This document shows, piece by piece, positions 34,713-45,450 of a stretch of 64,000 nucleotides of DNA; position 1 is the first letter of the stretch, and each line of letters starts with the position of its first letter. The position numbers and the translations under genes are program-made. Source of the DNA: Hofstenia miamia (Eukaryota; Xenacoelomorpha; Acoela); assembly GCA_004352715.1 (NCBI GenBank), contig SCFE01000032.1, forward strand, positions 1,183,193 to 1,247,192. Direction: 5' to 3'. Under the pieces are notes generated by a model. It was not told where the DNA came from and ran no database searches. It saw nothing but the letters and a program-made list of their open reading frames with translations.

Positions 34713-36397
34713 TTACAGACAATAAAGATTCATGAGGTAATCACGAAAGAGATAAGAAAATATCTGAAAAATTACCCTCAGTGTGCTTATACCAAAATTA
34801 TCAAACGTTCAGAAACCATGCGGAAAGAAGGAAAAAATTGCCCCATCGAGATTATTGAGATGGTAAGTAAAAGTGAAGAAGAAATGTTACTGGAAGAAAA
34901 GCTCTTACAATCTACCGACATAGCCTTAACTCCAAACACACAACAAGTAATTGATAAAGTCAATCTAGAGAAATGCGGTGAACAAGAGCCCAGTGAACTA
35001 TCATGGGTCAATATGGACGATGAAAGACTACTAGTAGAAATCACGGTGCGATGAGAAAGGACAAATAATATTGTACAAAGAATATTTGGTGAAGTGTATG
35101 AAAGAGAAACCAAATCATTAATTAAAGTTCTGTGTACCAAAGCATTTACTAGGCAAGAAATTGACGAACTATTAGAACCACAAAACCAAATTGCAGTGGA
35201 CATAGAATGTATTACGTTGAAGATAGTAATAAAGCCTGAGACTGCCCAGAACTTGATGAAGAATGGTCTAACAGATACTTTCTGGGAGAATATTAAAAAG
35301 TCTAAGAATAATTATCCTGCGACATTTGGCATGGCCATGACGGCAGAAATGCAAGGCACATACGAGGCCATAGAGGAAAAGACAATGACAACAATATTAA
35401 AATGCGCNNNNNNNNNNNNNNNNNNNNNNNNNNNNNNNNNNNNNNNNNNNNNNNNNNNNNNNNNNNNNNNNNNNNNNGGCACATACGAGGCCATAGAGGA
35501 AAAAACAATGACAACAATATTAAAATGCGCGCCACCACCTACAATCTTTATACCGATGCTGCTACCAACTTGGCGACTAAAGGACAAGAAGCCATTAAAG
35601 CAATGTGGCATGAAGAAAACACATACGTCAACAGCAGACAAGCAGCTGAAGGAATTGTCAATGACGAATGCTACAAGAAGTCAAAAGAAATTCTGTTGAA
35701 AAATGATAATAAAGAAAGAGTCTTTATAGAAGGGCAAGTCACATCCTACGATCTCTACAAAGAAGGAGAACCAATAAGCAGACAGATTAAGAAAGTTCGA
35801 GCAGAAATCGAAAAAAGATCTACACAAACTGTGATACTGTTCTCAGGGATCAACGACATTGTGTGGGGAGAACTTTGGAGTTCGCAATATCGCTACTATG
35901 ACGTAATGAGAAGAGTGGAAATTATTACTATGGTAAGATTAGGAAAGAATGAACCGGAAAACATCACCAAGGAAGAAGTATTGGAGAATATAAGTGCATT
36001 CTATGACGAGGCGTCAATCTCGAAATGATTATGATCTTCATATGAATTTTTCTACCCAAATACTACAATCCATCCAGATTTGGCGCACACCAGTAGAATA
36101 GATGTGATAATGACGTTGATGATAGCCATAAAGGGCATGAAACTCTACAGAAAACATTACAAGATATTCAAAGAATAATTAAACAAACTGCGTAGTATGT
36201 GTACGATAGCTAAATCTCTACAGAACCCGTCGTTCCTGAGACATAAGAAAATGTTAACGACAGAGAAAGATGTAGTGCTAAAAATCACTAAAGATGAGGC
36301 ATACGAAAATGTTACGTGGGAGATGAAAGAAGCTAGCAAGATAATCAAGAAGGCAGCTGAGATGGTACATGGAGAAAGAGTGGTCATCCTTAATTAG
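34713..36397 (+). pseudogene. Lone ORF of copy C, unknown function, broken
   Basis: Coding runs from the gap edge to TAG at 36395-36397, 7 bp before the polypurine tract. It carries a TGA at 35052, a frameshift near 35530 and several stops after 36026. Blocks are NYPQCAYTKIIK, ERLLVEITV, GEVYERETKSLIKVLC, FWENIKKSKNNYPATFG, TDAATNLATKGQEAI, FIEGQVTSYDLYKEG, then VILFSGINDIVWGELW (SGINDI at 35843-35860), RLGKNEPENITKEEV and HPDLAHTSRID (DLAH at 36077-36088). It is Lys/Glu-rich. GxND and DxxH in that order recall blocks III and V of SGNH hydrolases, but the usual GDS is absent (GQV in the expected place), so an enzyme call is not justified. Copies A and D encode homologues. Confidence 0.65.
35351..35530 (+). 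repeat. Short direct duplication flanking a 70-N gap
   Basis: About 50 bp ending AAAATGCGC occurs before (to 35407) and after (35478-35530) the N run at 35408-35477, differing at one base. The copies are 123 bp apart. This looks like overlapping contig ends that were not merged, so the real gap is probably zero or negative. Confidence 0.75.
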
Positions 36398-36404
36398 CTA
36401 CGCT

Positions 36405-36414
36405 GGAGGGGGAG
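36405..36414 (+). promoter_or_regulatory. Polypurine tract of copy C
   Basis: GGAGGGGGAG directly abuts the 3' LTR start TGTGACATAATC. It would prime plus-strand DNA synthesis in an LTR element. An identical tract is at 32934-32943. Confidence 0.7.
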
Positions 36415-37679
36415 TGTGACATAATCTATCAAGACTATCATGATTGGTCAAGATGAGAGAAAAAGATAACGGAAACAAAGACTAAAATTATTATTGATTA
36501 TAATGATTAAAATGTAAATCATGATAGGATTGATTATTTTCACTTTGTAAATGTTTTGTGCAATATTAGATTTAAAATTATACTCAATGGTATTTGACAA
36601 AACAAAAGATGGTCAAACAGCGTAGTCAAATTAAAGCTGATGTTGCGTAAAATTAGCAGAAATATTAATGCAAGGGAAAACTGTCAACAAGAAAGATTAA
36701 CAGGTACTAGTCGAGTATTTAGTTGTTTAATACCAAGTGCTATAAATATATCAGAAACAATGTAATTAATGATGAGCAAATCTACTTTGGATTCATTTTC
36801 TCTTGTCAGGTTATTTTATATATTCTGATGGAAAGCTAAAAGTCTACGAGCTAGGGTAATTGTATGGTGGTTCCCACATCCGGTTAAAGGTATGCTGGAG
36901 CAGCCTCCTAATAGCTATTCCACAGCGGGGAGGGCGAGAGCTGTAGTTACCTGGTGTGCTCTTAGGTTACGGTTAGGTATAGGAGTTTTTTACTGTTATA
37001 GCTTTCCTTGTTTCCATTGCTTGTCTGATAGTATTATCGCAGNNNNNNNNNNNNNNNNNNNNNNNNNNNNNNNNNNNNNNNNNNNNNNNNNNNNNNNNNN
37101 NNNNNNNNNNNNNNNNNNNNNNNNNNNNNNNNNNNNNNNNNNNNNNNNNNNNNNNNNNNNNNNNNNNNNNNNNNNNNNNNNNNNNNNNNNNNNNNNNNNN
37201 NNNNNNNNNNNNNNNNNNNNNNNNNNNNNNNNNNNNNNNNNNNNNNNNNNNNNNNNNNNNNNNNNNNNNNNNNNNNNNNNNNNNNNNNNNNNNNNNNNNN
37301 NNNNNNNNNNNNNNNNNNNNNNNNNNNNNNNNNNNNNNNNNNNNNNNNNNNNNNNNNNNNNNNNNNNNNNNNNNNNNNNNNNNNNNNNNNNNNNNNNNTG
37401 GCAGTTCCATTGGTAAGATGTAGCTGGTGTATGTGTTCCTGGAAGTGCGCGGCTTCTATTGAGTGTCGATCCTGTCTTCCAACCTCTCTGCTTTATCTAA
37501 ATAAGTTGAGTTAGTTAAGTGGCTACCAAGGCTATTGTGTATTAAATCAGTTTAATAAACCACACACTTATAATAAAGGAGAGAAACGGAAAAGTGTCAA
37601 CTCCTCTCAATGGTTAATCTAAGAAAAGTAATAGCTTTGTCTGAATCATACCCTCACAGTGGGTTGGCATGATTCTACA
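36415..37679 (+). repeat. 3' LTR of copy C (family 2), containing a 356-N gap
   Basis: Matches 32944-33712 over its first part. N occupies 37043-37398. The end GGCATGATTCTACA is followed by the CTAC target duplication. AAACCACACACTTATAATAAAGG near 37558 may contain the polyadenylation signal (AATAAA). Confidence 0.75.
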
Positions 37680-37715
37680 CTACCATGAAGATGTGCGCGA
37701 AATCATATTCCACAT

Positions 37716-38451
37716 AGCCAACCACTGTTGGACCAACAATTTACCACCAGTGGCCGAAACGGTGGGCCACCGGGTAGATTTCGTCGCCCTCACACCAGCG
37801 GACCACCAGTGGTCAAATGGTGACTAATTGGTGGACCATTGGTGACAAAAGTATGATTTCAGGATGAGAGCAATAGCTCAAATGTATCAAAAGCAAACTT
37901 TTAGATTGATAGAGTTTAAACATTGCAGTTTAAACTAACAGAAAGCCAACAAAGGGTTGAAGGCAATGCTAGCAAACTTACCATTTAAATTGATTTTAAT
38001 TTCCCAATGGAAAATATAAAAAATTTTTTTACAGGCAATAACAACAAGCATACAAAAATACCCAATTTAAATTTAATTTTCAATTTCAGAAAAAATTGCA
38101 ATTTTTAACCATTATTTTTTTCCAATAATTGAAAATAACTTTTGAACAATTTTAAGTACTCATATAGACATAATTTTTGGAAACAGAAAATTGCAAAAAA
38201 AGCTCTTCACAATGAATTATATATATTTATGAGATTTAAGAAGCATAATAATAAATAATATTTAACTTGAATGCATTAGCTCATATATTATTTATGATTA
38301 GAAGTAAATGAGATGTCACTAGTGGTCCACTGGTGGCTAGGAGTGGCTGCAGTTGCTACTACTGCCACTACTTCTCCAACAGTGGTCCACTGGTGACTGT
38401 AATTGCCGCACATGCCACTCATTCTCCGCCAATGGACCACTGGTGGTGGCT
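37716..38451. mobile_element. Foldback element, 736 bp, inserted in the LINE
   Basis: Begins AGCCAACCACTGTTGG and ends CCACTGGTGGTGGCT, an imperfect terminal inverted repeat. ACAT flanks both sides (37712-37715, 38452-38455). Subterminal regions hold multiple copies of GTGGTCCACTGGTG-type motifs (about 37765, 37800, 38315, 38375, 38430). No ORF of its own: the 63-codon frame at 38353-38544 crosses its edge. A similar element is at 19475-20165. Confidence 0.7.
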
Positions 38452-38455
38452 ACAT

Positions 38456-40110
38456 GGGATTTGAGCACTACAAATAATGCCAAAACTGTTTTTGAAAACG
38501 CCATAGCAATTTGTCATGATCAATTTTGTCCAAAACTGAACTAAGATTGATCAGAATGACACAGTGATATGTATCAGGTTTGTCACTTGCCATAAAACAT
38601 CACTTTGTACACGAAATCAGTCAGTCTCACAACTATGGTAGGCATGGATTGCAATCTGCGTAATAGGAAAAAGACCTTCATTTTATAGATATTTTTGGAG
38701 TTGATGATTAACAGAGGTCTCAACTATTTTAACTATATGTATAAATGAAAGACAAGTTATTGGAATATGGTTTTCCAACTTATTTTTGTTTATTAAAATT
38801 TCCTTAAAAATCCGCGTGATAGCTGCATTTTTCAAGCATTGATTAAATGCAGGTATAAATAGCAGAGTTGCGGAAATTTTGCTTTAACCATGTTAGTTGA
38901 GAGAACGTCTGTACACAAAATTTAGTCGGGCTATTGTAAATAATTCCACTAAATTCATTAAATGTCAATAAAGCAAAGCAGGAAAATCAATTAATTACAT
39001 TAACGTCAGTATTTGCTGGCACAGAGCATCAATGATCAATTAATATCCTTTCACGAATTTTACGAACTTTGAAATCAAAATAAGAATCAAAGTCATTTAC
39101 CAGTTGATCATCGACTCATGATTTGGGAAGAATTATTCAAGTAATCAGTAGAATGAAACAGATCTTTGCTAATACTATTCAGAACTTTAATTTCAAAAAA
39201 TTCAAAATGACGGTAAATAGTACAACACAGACAAAAAGCAGAGAAGTCTGCAGCTATTTTCTTTCAAGATTACTTTATTCGGCTTTAAGTTTCTTAATCA
39301 GTGGTTGAACCAAGGTGATTCACAATGACATAGAATTTTAAGGATTGACACCAACAATGACTTCTGGCATTTACATATCAAGTCATCAAGGGACAGGTTA
39401 TCATCAGCAGCTACGAAGACTATACCACAAGGACATATTGCTCACAAGTGCACAATCCGTTCGAACTATTAAATTATGCAAAATGTGACCAGAACTCTGT
39501 GTAGATTCAGTTACAAATTGGGAATAACAAGTTTATTCAATAATTTTAAAGAAATGGTTTGCATAATTTTCGTTTCTATCATTTATGTGAAGGTTTAAAT
39601 CATCCACAATCAAAACTTCAGAGTGGTAGAACAGAAGATCTTTCAGCAAATCAGATAACTCAGGGTGAAAAATATTAGATCCGTCAATATATTCATATAA
39701 GAGATTAAAACTTAAATAAGTGATTATAAATTACACATTTTCCGTCACCTCTGCTACCTCTTGGAATGGAGCAACTATAATATTCAGGAAATGATTGCAA
39801 TAAGGGTTTCAATAAGAATGGTGGTGGATTGTGCATTCCGGAGTAAGAGAATGTAGTTATCAGACGAAACTGGTAGCCAATTCTCCTTCAGCACCCTGAT
39901 TGAACAGATTTAGATTTGGTATTTGCAGTTCAGATTTTGCAAACAACTGCCTTTCAGTGCCCTATCGTTCTTATTGAGAAATAGACCCAAAGAATGAATA
40001 AGATTTCTGTATATTAGCATTAGAAAGGATTTAATGGAATCCCAAGTAGATTGTAATTTAACAACAATTAAGTTTAGCCAAATTAGAGACAATGTGAGAG
40101 AGGACATCAG
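38456..40110 (-). pseudogene. LINE endonuclease and 5' part of reverse transcriptase
   Basis: From high to low coordinates, the minus strand shows degraded 5' endonuclease sequence, then the apurinic endonuclease part with FHPELSDLLKDLLFYHSEVL, LIVDDLNLHIND (GDFNxH region, Gly to Asp) and FVTESTQSSGHILHNLIV (about 39480-39700). RT starts with CLSFIYTVKIVETSV and QLQKYL.NEGLFPITQ (about 38650-38780) and IDHDKLLWRFQKQF (about 38490-38530). Stops and frameshifts are common. The product would have nicked DNA and primed target-primed reverse transcription; this copy is dead. The rest of RT is at 31950-32553. Confidence 0.75.
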
Positions 40111-42256
40111 ATAGATGTGCCTTTTAATGAGATAGCGAGTAGGGTGGAGGGACTTACCTCAGATATGCCGTAAAATTTTCAATAAACAAAATATGTCTTC
40201 TGGTGTCTGATATTGTTGATTAGCATGAGGAACAGGAGGTAACTGAAAACATTGAAAAATTTTAGCAAAAGAATTCAAGTTAACTGAGATATCCATGATC
40301 TGTTTATAAATATCAGTAAACAGAGAACCGCTTTTAGCAGCTATCTGGCAAGGATTTTCTTTAAATGATTTAAATAACAGATGACCACTGAAGGAATTGG
40401 ATTCGTGATTTCGCTTAATTTAACTTTTCGGCACATCAGCAAATCTATAAATATCTTTCTGAGTCTACAAGAAAAAATTTGATAATATATTTGCTCAAAT
40501 TACCTAGAATTTCTTTGGCGATTGTGATTTGCTGATGAAAGTGAAACAAAATTTAAAATATGTAGTTCAATCGCACTCTTTGCATGGTAAAATGAACTAA
40601 GATTTGTAAACACTACTTTTTGAAGGAATTTGAATAAAGCATGTTTAAAGTTTAATCCAGAAAATTCATTGAAGGCACCACTGCAGTCTGTATAATATTA
40701 CAGATTGACATAGGATGTATTTGTCTTCTCAAATTTGCATAGTTTATTTTTCCTAACATACATGCAATTTCTTAATAAAATAGTATTTTTGCATATACGC
40801 TAGAATATATTTTACAAATTTACATTACATTAAAATTTAATAATTATTTGTGAATGGCAAATGAATTACCTAATTTTAAAATTCAGTCAAGAATTAGAAA
40901 CAATTGTTAGGGTTTAAAAGAAACAATTGTTAGGCATTTTGAAAATTTAGAATAAGCACAAATCACTAAAATTTACCAGAGTTCATTCGCATCCAGAGTA
41001 GGTTTTACCAACAAAAGTAGTATGTACCAGCACATTTGATTTAAAAATTAAACAATGTTTATTAGCATAAGTGCAAATTTTCATAGAATTATAATTCTTA
41101 GATTAATGTATATTTAGAAATATATTTACATTTTTGTAATCATTTCCTAAGAAATTTAGCAAATCAAATTTTGCTACTAGTGAATTTACAGCATATTTTT
41201 TGAAATTAAGTTCAATTCTGTGAAAAACATCTTTCCAACTGTTAGGAACTTTTCATGATCAACCTAATCTGATTTTATATGAACACTGCAAATGTGCAGC
41301 AAAGCTTGAGTATTGGGTATTGGATTAATCTTTGATCTTGGGTAGTCCTGGTTTTGAAAATTTAGTTTTGCGTTAAAATTTAAGTATTAGGTGTGGAATG
41401 AAGGCACAACACAAAAATGAATGATACTAAATTTCTACTAAGGAATTTATCGATATTCTGGTAATGTTTTTGAAACCTCTGCTTTCAACGAGTACGTGCT
41501 GCAATCCGTTGGCATAGGACCTTGCTCCGTCTGAAGCATATGGCATGCAGTGTCGTGCATGTGAACAGTGTACACACAGATCCAGTGCCTTCAAAGAAGC
41601 GCAATATTTTAATGTGTTAAACAGCAGTTGATTTTAAATAAATTGTTTTACATTTTGTCCTTGATGCATCGACTCTGTATTTACTGAATTAAATTTGTGT
41701 TTTAGGTTTAATATTGGTGTTGTAATATCGCCTTGTTGGGTCTTGGAGGTTGTCGAAGATTAAGCACAAGGCCTGTTATTCAGCAATCCCCAACAACTGT
41801 GCAGTATGTGGATAGCAGTATTCATTTATCAACTGGTGCCAATGAGTGCCAAATCATAAAATATTCATAAATTGCAAGCCTGGTTCATCAAATGCTTGCA
41901 CATTTATTGCTCTTATTGGTCAAGTTTAAAAGTTAGTTGGTGATGGTTGCATCAAGGCAAGGGTGGATACAGAGGAGGCCTCCTCTAAAATAAGAAAAAT
42001 TCATTAAAATTTTGCAATAAGTCTTACAAACGACAATTTCTTAGTACCGTTAATTGGGATGAATAGAAACAGTTTTTTTAAACATTTATTTGCAAACTGT
42101 ATTTCAGTCAACCTTTACACTATAATGTGTCCTATAGATCCTTAGATTACATTTCAATAAGAATAAGAATATTTAGTTTTCAGGAATTTTTTTAAGGTAT
42201 GAATGTATTCCTAATAACCTTTTAGGATGGGGGCGAATAGTAACACATGTGATTTT

Positions 42257-42258
<2 letters not shown>
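40111..42258. other. No gene recognised
   Basis: Mostly AT-rich unique-looking sequence. 41470-41620 is richer in GC but has no open frame with a recognisable motif. 40111-40450 may be degraded 5' LINE sequence, which I cannot confirm. Confidence 0.35.
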
Positions 42259-42259
<1 letters not shown>

Positions 42260-42316
<57 letters not shown>

Positions 42317-42457
42317 TGTTCNNNNNNNNNNNNNNNNNNNNNNNNNNNNNNNNNNNNNNNNNNNNNNNNNNNNNNNNNNNNNNNNNNNNNNNNNNNNNNN
42401 NNNNNNNNNNNNNNNNNNNNNNNNNNNNNNNNNNNNNNNNNNNNNNNNNNNNNNNNN

Positions 42458-42487
<30 letters not shown>
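42260..42487. repeat. (TA)n microsatellite with a 136-N gap
   Basis: TA runs on both sides of N at 42322-42457. CATATA and TATATGTTC interruptions are present. Confidence 0.9.
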
Positions 42488-42490
<3 letters not shown>

Positions 42491-43733
42491 CCTTTTCACA
42501 CTCTCTATTGAGTAAAAAAATCCATTGAATGTGCTTTAAAATGCAAAGTTGTATAATAAATCTGTAATGACAGCTATATGCAATTACAAAATCATATAGC
42601 AATCTAATGCAAGCTGAAATCACTGATATCTTCCTGTTCAGAAAATGAAAATGTTGCAGTGACTCTCTGTCTAAAGAAACGCCGATATGAAATTTGATAT
42701 TTACTATCATTGTCAATCTTTTCAATTCTTTCCAAATTAAAACAAATCAAGTTTTCAGTTTTGAATTTCTGCTTAACTGTTCTCTTAGTGATGTTCCTAA
42801 TCACCCCACGAAAATAAGTATCCTGTTTTTTTATAATTCACGAACTCATGTATTTTTTATATTAAATATTAGTTAATTTTTTTTTAAAATTTAATTTATA
42901 GACTTGTATTTACATACTTTTGGAAATGTATTAACTTTTTTATTTAAGATTCCTTTCTTTTCTATGGGGTATTTTAGTTTTAGCATAAAATTTTAAATAA
43001 TTTTACTTTTAAAAATACAAATGAAATTAGATGAGCATAGCTATGTGGCACATAAACCTATTGTGATTAATTTATAGGCACCTGAAAAATGAATGTTATT
43101 GAACGCAGCATGAGTAATAACTAAATAAAATTTTCTATTCACCTCACTGTTCTTACTTACCCCATTTGACGATACCCAATAGGATTGATCGAATTTTTTG
43201 TATTCAAACTCAACACAATGGACCTACTCTAAAAATCCAAAAACATTTTGTGTGACATCAAAACTCAGTATATTTTTTGAATTTTAAAATTTGTTGATTT
43301 TAGCAAAAGCTTTACATTTTATATTTGGGTAACTTTCTTAAAAATAATCACACATTCATTCCATGAGGGGAAAATTTGGAAATTTACTTAATCTTATGCC
43401 ATTGAAAATGCACTAAAAATGTGTCTATTTTGTGGTGCTTAATGCAAAAATCTCCTAAAAACACAACATTATACTATCAAAGCGTAATTTTTAAAAAATT
43501 CGTAATTGTGCCATTATGTTTAAATTTCATCATTTCTTATATTAGTTAAATGTTCAAATATACGCATTTATTTTTTTTTCAGTTTTAGTACACAATCATA
43601 AATATATTTAAGTAGAAAACCATTGTCGTCTAGTGTATCTTTAATATGTACAAGAATCATAATCTTAAAGAGTTATGACAATACCTCAACTGAAACTTAC
43701 TTTGTGTTTTAAATTTGCAAGTCTATGTAAATA
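42488..43733. other. Downstream flank of GPCR 2, no gene recognised
   Basis: AT-rich sequence. The open frames at 42604-42876 do not resemble known proteins and overlap on both strands. Confidence 0.35.
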
Positions 43734-43739
43734 TTTATT
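43734..43739 (-). terminator. Candidate polyadenylation signal for GPCR 2
   Basis: TTTATT on the plus strand (AATAAA on the minus strand) about 137 nt beyond the stop codon, close to the spacing seen for GPCR 1. Support is positional only. Confidence 0.3.
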
Positions 43740-43875
43740 AATAAACACCACATCTAAAATAAATGAGCAAAAAGCAAATTATGACAATGCAAATTTTACA
43801 AGCATTTCTTATTATTAAGCGCAAGTTTGAAAAAAAATGTTTTCGTCTAATGCTATGCATTGTAGCTTTATTAGA

Positions 43876-44449
43876 TTAATTGCTGTTTACTCCAATAAAA
43901 AACTTTTTTACTGCAATATGAAAAGTTCTGTTTTGTATCATATAAAGTATTGGGTTCAATAAAGAAGAAGTGTTCGCCAATTGAACAGTTAGCCAATAAT
44001 AAATAGATTCTAACGTCAAGCCAATGTCAACTCCAAAGTTTTCTTGTCCCAGGTATCCACAGTAAAACAAGAAATTTGGATAAGAGCACATAACGAATTC
44101 TGCCACCAACACGATACAAATTGTAGTCGCTCGCTTTTGTTGGTAAGATACTTTACCTTTATTGTATTTCGAGTCAAAAAGCACTTTGTAAATAATGTTG
44201 CTGTACATGTAGACAATACAGACTGTACAAAAAAATAAAAACGACAATAAACTAATAAAGAAGTATGTAGTCATTGAGGGGGATGGAATGCTGTAAATGC
44301 AGGAGTTCTTGTTAGATGATCTCGCCATCACAACACTAGGGAGGAGACTAAATGATCCAAGAATGTAGCAAGCAACAAGCAAAAGAATCAAATTTTTCTT
44401 AGATTTTTGAAAATCGTCATAAATGTAAGCATGTCTGACTGCAATATAT
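43876..44449 (-). CDS. Class A GPCR 2, exon 2 (DRY-TM4 to C-terminus)
   Basis: The acceptor TTTAG is at 44450-44454 (minus). The first exon base completes Arg120, giving a canonical DRYIAV. Next come TM4 (about 138-158), the second extracellular loop with Cys170 (partner of Cys93), TM5 without the usual proline, TM6 with CSYP at 241-244, and TM7 with NPILY at 285-289, then a 21-residue tail. Total length is 310 residues. No Lys is present at the retinal site, so it is not a canonical opsin. The ORF is open throughout with no damage. It is closely similar to exon 2 of GPCR 1 (for example CSYPN, GYLGQE and SSLLNP are shared). Ligand unknown. Confidence 0.92.
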
Positions 44450-45408
44450 CTAAACATTCATTAGTTATTGGAGTTTCTAAATTTTAAATTATAATTTATA
44501 AATACATGTATATGTGCTAAGGTGATTATGAATTAAGTGCAGAATAATTTCATTTGAAAAATACGATCTCCGTATGGCTAGTTTTTTCTCCACTATTGAA
44601 TATGTTGCTTACTCAAAACATTCTTCAAAATCAGACACTTATTAGAGGTCGCCCTGTTTGACACTTTGATTTGCATAGGATGGAATTTTACTTTTGAATT
44701 ATAATTGAGAATTTTGAAGTTTCTAATATTTCAAACTAATTTGACAAATTGTAGTTTGATAGAAAAATGAAAGAGTATGAGATCTTTATTCTTGTAATGT
44801 AGATGCGAATATTTCGTTCAATTTGATCATGATGCTATAGTTCCATGTTTGAAAAGATTCAAAGATGTCAGATAAATCAATAGAAACTTGAACAAGTCCA
44901 ATTTTTTTAATTCTAGATCTGTCGAATGGGTCAATTGACAGAACATTTTTTATGCATTAAAGAGCTAATACTTTTTAAATTTTCAAGAATACAACTACAA
45001 TATATAACAATAATAGAAAAGAATTGCACAAATTCAAGAGCAACTGAAAGCATTATTATCAAGAAAAGGCAAAAAATATACCACAAAAACTACGATGTAT
45101 TAAGAAACAATCCAGTTGACAACTGCAGAAAATTAACATTTGACATGAAAATGAATTATGGTTGAAAGATAAAGCCACCAGTTTCTTTGAAAAATATTGT
45201 CTAAGAATTAATGTGCAGCCTGTCGAATGGTCTAATATTAAAGGAAAAAATTGTGAAATGTCAACTTCTGTAGTGCTGACTATATTGTAATTTGATGTGC
45301 CATTGAATCAAGCATGCAAATACCACATTTGATAACATTGTAAAACAAAATCATTTGCCTTTGCATCCACTATGTACTGCTGATAGAAAAAAATTTTCTT
45401 TATGAATT

Positions 45409-45447
<39 letters not shown>

Positions 45448-45450
<3 letters not shown>

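Larger units (their letters stand above)
32558..37679 (+). mobile_element. LTR retroelement copy C (lone-ORF family), with CTAC target duplication
   Basis: The outer ends are TGTGACATAATC at 32558 and GGCATGATTCTACA at 37679, flanked by CTAC on both sides (32554-32557, 37680-37683). Inside are a partial LTR (32558-32862), an 80-bp remnant of the ORF end plus polypurine tract (32863-32943), a second LTR (32944 into the 1000-N gap 33713-34712), the ORF (34713-36397), another polypurine tract (36405-36414) and the 3' LTR. This is LTR-internal-LTR-internal-LTR, either a true tandem with the first internal part deleted or an assembly effect. No pol domain is visible, though the gap could hide up to the estimated 1 kb. 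Confidence 0.8.

Noticed and set aside
33672-35054. Long open frames (up to 460 codons) across 33.7-35.0 kb and similar ones at 52.7-54.1, 36.9-37.4 and 46.8-47.4 kb
   Set aside because: They are open only because N runs have no stops. Only the sequence outside the gaps was considered.
42173-42725. ORFs made of alternating Ile-Tyr
   Set aside because: Translation of (TA)n microsatellite, not protein coding.
43876-44449. Opsin identity for the GPCR pair
   Set aside because: No Lys at the TM7 retinal site in either protein. The residue six before NPxxY is Asn in both.
44926-45165. 79-codon plus-strand ORF in the GPCR 2 intron
   Set aside because: Lys/Asn/Ile-rich translation of AT-rich DNA without a recognisable pattern.
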